64,000 bases of DNA, from NCBI GenBank assembly GCA_020025595.1, contig JAHHRV010000004.1, positions 102,564 to 166,563 of the forward strand, written 5' to 3'. The notes beneath the pieces are model-generated. The model saw only the letters and a program-made list of their open reading frames with translations. It searched no databases and was not told where the DNA came from. How positions within the stretch are numbered: the stretch's first letter is position 1; each line of letters starts with the position of its first letter. The stretch is from Oscillospiraceae bacterium. Lineage in GTDB: Bacteria; Bacillota; Clostridia; Oscillospirales; Oscillospiraceae. A program made the translations under genes and the position numbers. Shown piece by piece: positions 61,947 through 64,000 of the stretch.

Positions 61947-63224
61947 TCAGTCTTTGTTTGCGTTCTGGGGATTTCTGGCGTTGGTCTTGCCTTCGGGCTT
62001 GATTTCGCCGGCACTCATCAGTGCACGCTTTGTCAGCACGGGGCCAACCAGCTCATAAATCAGAACGGAGAACAGCACCACATTGCGGACCATGGCACCG
62101 TCGCTGAGTGCAACGGCAGTCTGTGCCATGCCCAGAGCCACGCCTGCCTGGGGCAGAAGGGTGATACCGATGTGCTTGGTGACATTTTCATCGCAGTGGG
62201 TCATACGGCAGCTGATGGAAGAGCCGAAATACTTGCCCAGAGAACGGAAAATGATGTAAATCACGCCGATCATGGGGATCATGGGATTTCTGAAAATATT
62301 CAGATCCAGCTCAGCGCCGGAAATAACAAAGAACAGAATGTTCAGGGGAGTGGTCCAGCCATCCACACGGCTCATCAGTTCTTCGGAGAAATCACAGATG
62401 TTGCAGAAAACGGTACCGGTCATCATGCAAACCAGCAGCAGAGAGAAACCGCAGTGGACAGAACCGATCTGGAACTCCAGCATGGAAATGCCAACGGTCA
62501 GCAGCACGAAACCAACGGAAATAGCCATACGCTTACTTCTGGAATGGAAGAATTTCTCGATTTCATTCAGCACAAAGCCCATCAAAGCGCCCAGACCCAG
62601 AGAAAGGATGATTTCCAGAATCGGCTCCAAAACTACGGCAGTTACACTGATACTGCCCATTTCCAGGGCTTTTGCGATACCAAAAGATGCGGAAAACAGG
62701 ACAAGGCCAACGGCGTCGTCGATGGCGACCACCAGCAGCAGGAGCTTCGTCAGGGGGCCGTCGGCTTTATACTGCTTGACGACCATCAAAGTAGCAGCGG
62801 GAGCAGTTGCAGCAGCAATGGCGCCCAAAGTAATTGCAGAAGAAAGGGAAAGCAGGCTGGGATTGATAAAATGCAGGGCGATCAGCGCTACATCTACAAA
62901 AATTGTGGTGATGACAGCCTGCAGGATGCCAACGGTAATGGCCTGATGGCCCATATGCTTGAGCTGGCTCAGGCGGAATTCGTTACCAATTGCAAAAGCG
63001 ATGAAACCCAGCGCAGCCTGGGAAAGAATGCTGAATCCTTCTGCTTCTTCCAGAGAATGGAAGCCAAAGCCGACGATATTCAGTCGGCCCAGACAGAACG
63101 GTCCGAGCAGAAGACCTGCTACCAGATACGCAGTAACAGCAGGAAGGGACAGTTTTTTTGCAACACGGGACATCAGCAGTCCGCCGATGATGCAAACGGC
63201 AACACAAATCAGATATTGTTCCAT
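61947..63224 (-). CDS. CPA2-type cation:proton antiporter
   Basis: A 425-residue membrane protein with about twelve hydrophobic segments, related to KefB/NapA-type antiporters. The first helices read LLMSRVAKKLSLPAVTAYLVAGLLLG, and the ion-site helix contains VAIDDAVGLVLF with the Asp pair that defines electrogenic CPA2 members. There is no TrkA/RCK domain; the C-terminus is a short polar tail. GAGGAGTG precedes the ATG at 63224. Na+ or K+ specificity cannot be told; it would fit with the Rnf and Oad ion pumps. Confidence 0.9.
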   Translation of the reverse strand: MEQYLICVAVCIIGGLLMSRVAKKLSLPAVTAYLVAGLLLGPFCLGRLNIVGFGFHSLEEAEGFSILSQAALGFIAFAIGNEFRLSQLKHMGHQAITVGILQAVITTIFVDVALIALHFINPSLLSLSSAITLGAIAAATAPAATLMVVKQYKADGPLTKLLLLVVAIDDAVGLVLFSASFGIAKALEMGSISVTAVVLEPILEIILSLGLGALMGFVLNEIEKFFHSRSKRMAISVGFVLLTVGISMLEFQIGSVHCGFSLLLVCMMTGTVFCNICDFSEELMSRVDGWTTPLNILFFVISGAELDLNIFRNPMIPMIGVIYIIFRSLGKYFGSSISCRMTHCDENVTKHIGITLLPQAGVALGMAQTAVALSDGAMVRNVVLFSVLIYELVGPVLTKRALMSAGEIKPEGKTNARNPQNANKD

Positions 63225-63268
63225 AAATTCACTCCTCATTTCAATACAATCTTTTCAAAAACGATATA

Positions 63269-63297
63269 ATAATAACACTGTTTGCACGGTCTTACAA
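63269..63297 (-). promoter_or_regulatory. Promoter of the antiporter gene
   Basis: On the minus strand TTGTAA (63292-63297), 17-bp spacer and TATTAT (63269-63274), about 45 bp upstream of the ATG. Confidence 0.65.
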
Positions 63298-63457
63298 CAG
63301 AAAACCTCAACAAAATTGGGGATTTTGTTTTCGCGAATAACCGCCCATTTGTACAAGAAGAGGGCAAAAATGCGACAATAAAGAATCTGTTCTCCCTGGA
63401 AAAGTGTTCGGAAAAGTTATTTTTGCCGGAAAAATGCAAATCTATGCTTTCCGGCAT

Positions 63458-63499
63458 AAAGAAAACCGGAAGCAAATTGCTTTGCTCCCGGCTTCCTTT
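63458..63499. terminator. Bidirectional-looking hairpin in the right-edge intergenic region
   Basis: Arms CCGGAAGCAAA (63466-63476) and TTTGCTCCCGG (63481-63491) around TTGC, with T-rich sequence on the plus side and TTTTCTTT on the minus side. No gene is seen from 63298 to 63670; the hairpin may end a transcript coming from beyond the right edge. Confidence 0.55.
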
Positions 63500-63670
63500 T
63501 GTAGTTGTATCGAAAAAAGTGTATGCTGGCAGCAGCTGGAAAAACACTGCTGCGAATTAAGGATGCGAATTCATAAACCGGGCTGCATCTGACGATGCAA
63601 CAATTTTCCGCCTTTTTCTCATGGACGACGGATTTATAATATAGTCCCGGTCATGCTGTTATAACGAATC

Positions 63671-64000
63671 GGGTAATATCCAATGGTGTATCAGATTTTA
63701 CCCGGATTTGTTGCGAATAAATCGCCGGTTTTACCGAATTACGGGAAAAAATCATCCCAGATATTCAGTAAAAACGAACCGAGCGGTACCCAATGGTGTA
63801 TCGAATACTGCCTGGATTAGTTACGAATAAACCGTCGGTTTTACCGAATTACCGGGAAATACTATCCCCAATATTCAGAAAAAACGAACCGAGCGGTACC
63901 CAATGGTGTATCAAATACTGCCTGGATTAGTTACGAATAAACCGCCGGTTTTACCGAATTACCGGGAAATACTATCCCCAATATTCAGAAAAAACGAACC
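63671..64000. repeat. 110-bp tandem repeat array, running off the right edge
   Basis: Three consecutive units of 110 bp: CAATGGTGTA occurs at 63681, 63791 and 63901, and GAGCGGTACC at 63781 and 63891. The second and third units are nearly identical; the first is more diverged. Each unit contains the short inverted element CGGTTTTACCG and a conserved ATTCAG-AAAAACGAACC end. The period is not a multiple of three, so the array is not a repeated coding domain. It has no direct-repeat/spacer alternation and is not a CRISPR. Confidence 0.9.

Noticed and set aside
63671..64000. CRISPR array
   Set aside because: The units are 110 bp and contiguous with no variable spacers, and no cas gene is nearby.

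Overview
The window looks like a chromosomal segment of a Gram-positive, anaerobic gut-type Clostridium (Eubacteriales/Oscillospirales-like). The grounds are the gene set: a Na+/H+-translocating Rnf complex, PEP carboxykinase beside a Na+-pumping decarboxylase, an acyl-ACP thioesterase of Clostridium type, lipoproteins with lipoboxes, a large cell-surface sialidase, an LCP cell-wall ligase, YtrA/YtrB-type ABC genes and a RpoD/DnaA housekeeping set. Genus cannot be fixed from the sequence alone. No tRNA, rRNA, CRISPR array or insertion sequence was recognised.

Layout. 1-4.8 kb (minus): a truncated membrane sensor-regulator and an LplABC-type carbohydrate ABC importer. 5.1-10.2 kb (minus): the complete rnfCDGEAB operon. 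10.4-12.5 kb (minus): a left-handed beta-helix acyltransferase-like protein with glmM. 12.7-15.6 kb (minus): rpmH-rnpA-yidD-yidC-jag, the block usually found next to dnaA but here about 44 kb away from it. 15.8-18.4 kb (minus): Gx transporter, Mini-III RNase and RqcH. 18.6-23.8 kb (plus): LCP ligase, GluQ, thioesterase, a dense DnaA-box cluster, and an ECF-like sigma/anti-sigma pair whose sigma gene appears to start at ACG. 23.8-28.2 kb (minus): DUF3048 lipoprotein, HemW, LepA. 28.5-31 kb (plus): rpoD, a diverged second copy of the rpoD 3' end, and two small membrane proteins. 31-36 kb (minus): a 1613-residue sialidase. 36-38.7 kb (plus): two lipoproteins. 38.8-42.4 kb (minus): MATE exporter, RsmG, DUF3810. 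42.7-48 kb (plus): pckA and the Oad-type Na+ pump. 48.2-51.8 kb (plus): a membrane protein and a GntR/ABC operon with a perfect palindromic operator. 51.8-61.2 kb (minus): dnaA-dnaN-S4-recF-gyrB-gyrA-rnhA with a recognisable oriC between dnaA and dnaN. 61.4-63.2 kb (minus): gamma-carbonic-anhydrase-like protein and a CPA2 antiporter. The right edge is a gene-free 110-bp tandem repeat array.

How the parts fit. Rnf (reduced ferredoxin to NAD+ with ion export) and the oxaloacetate decarboxylase pump both energise the membrane, and PckA feeds or drains the oxaloacetate pool; the CPA2 antiporter could use the same ion gradients. The sialidase and the LplABC importer fit host-glycan or polysaccharide foraging. 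The replication block with its origin implies that the window lies at the start of both replichores.

The observations most worth checking are the DnaA-box cluster at about 21.65-22.0 kb, which lies far from dnaA and just upstream of the sigma-gene promoter; the ACG start of that sigma gene; the rpoD 3'-end remnant whose codon differences are all synonymous; the DnaA-trio/AT-rich origin core; and the 110-bp tandem array.
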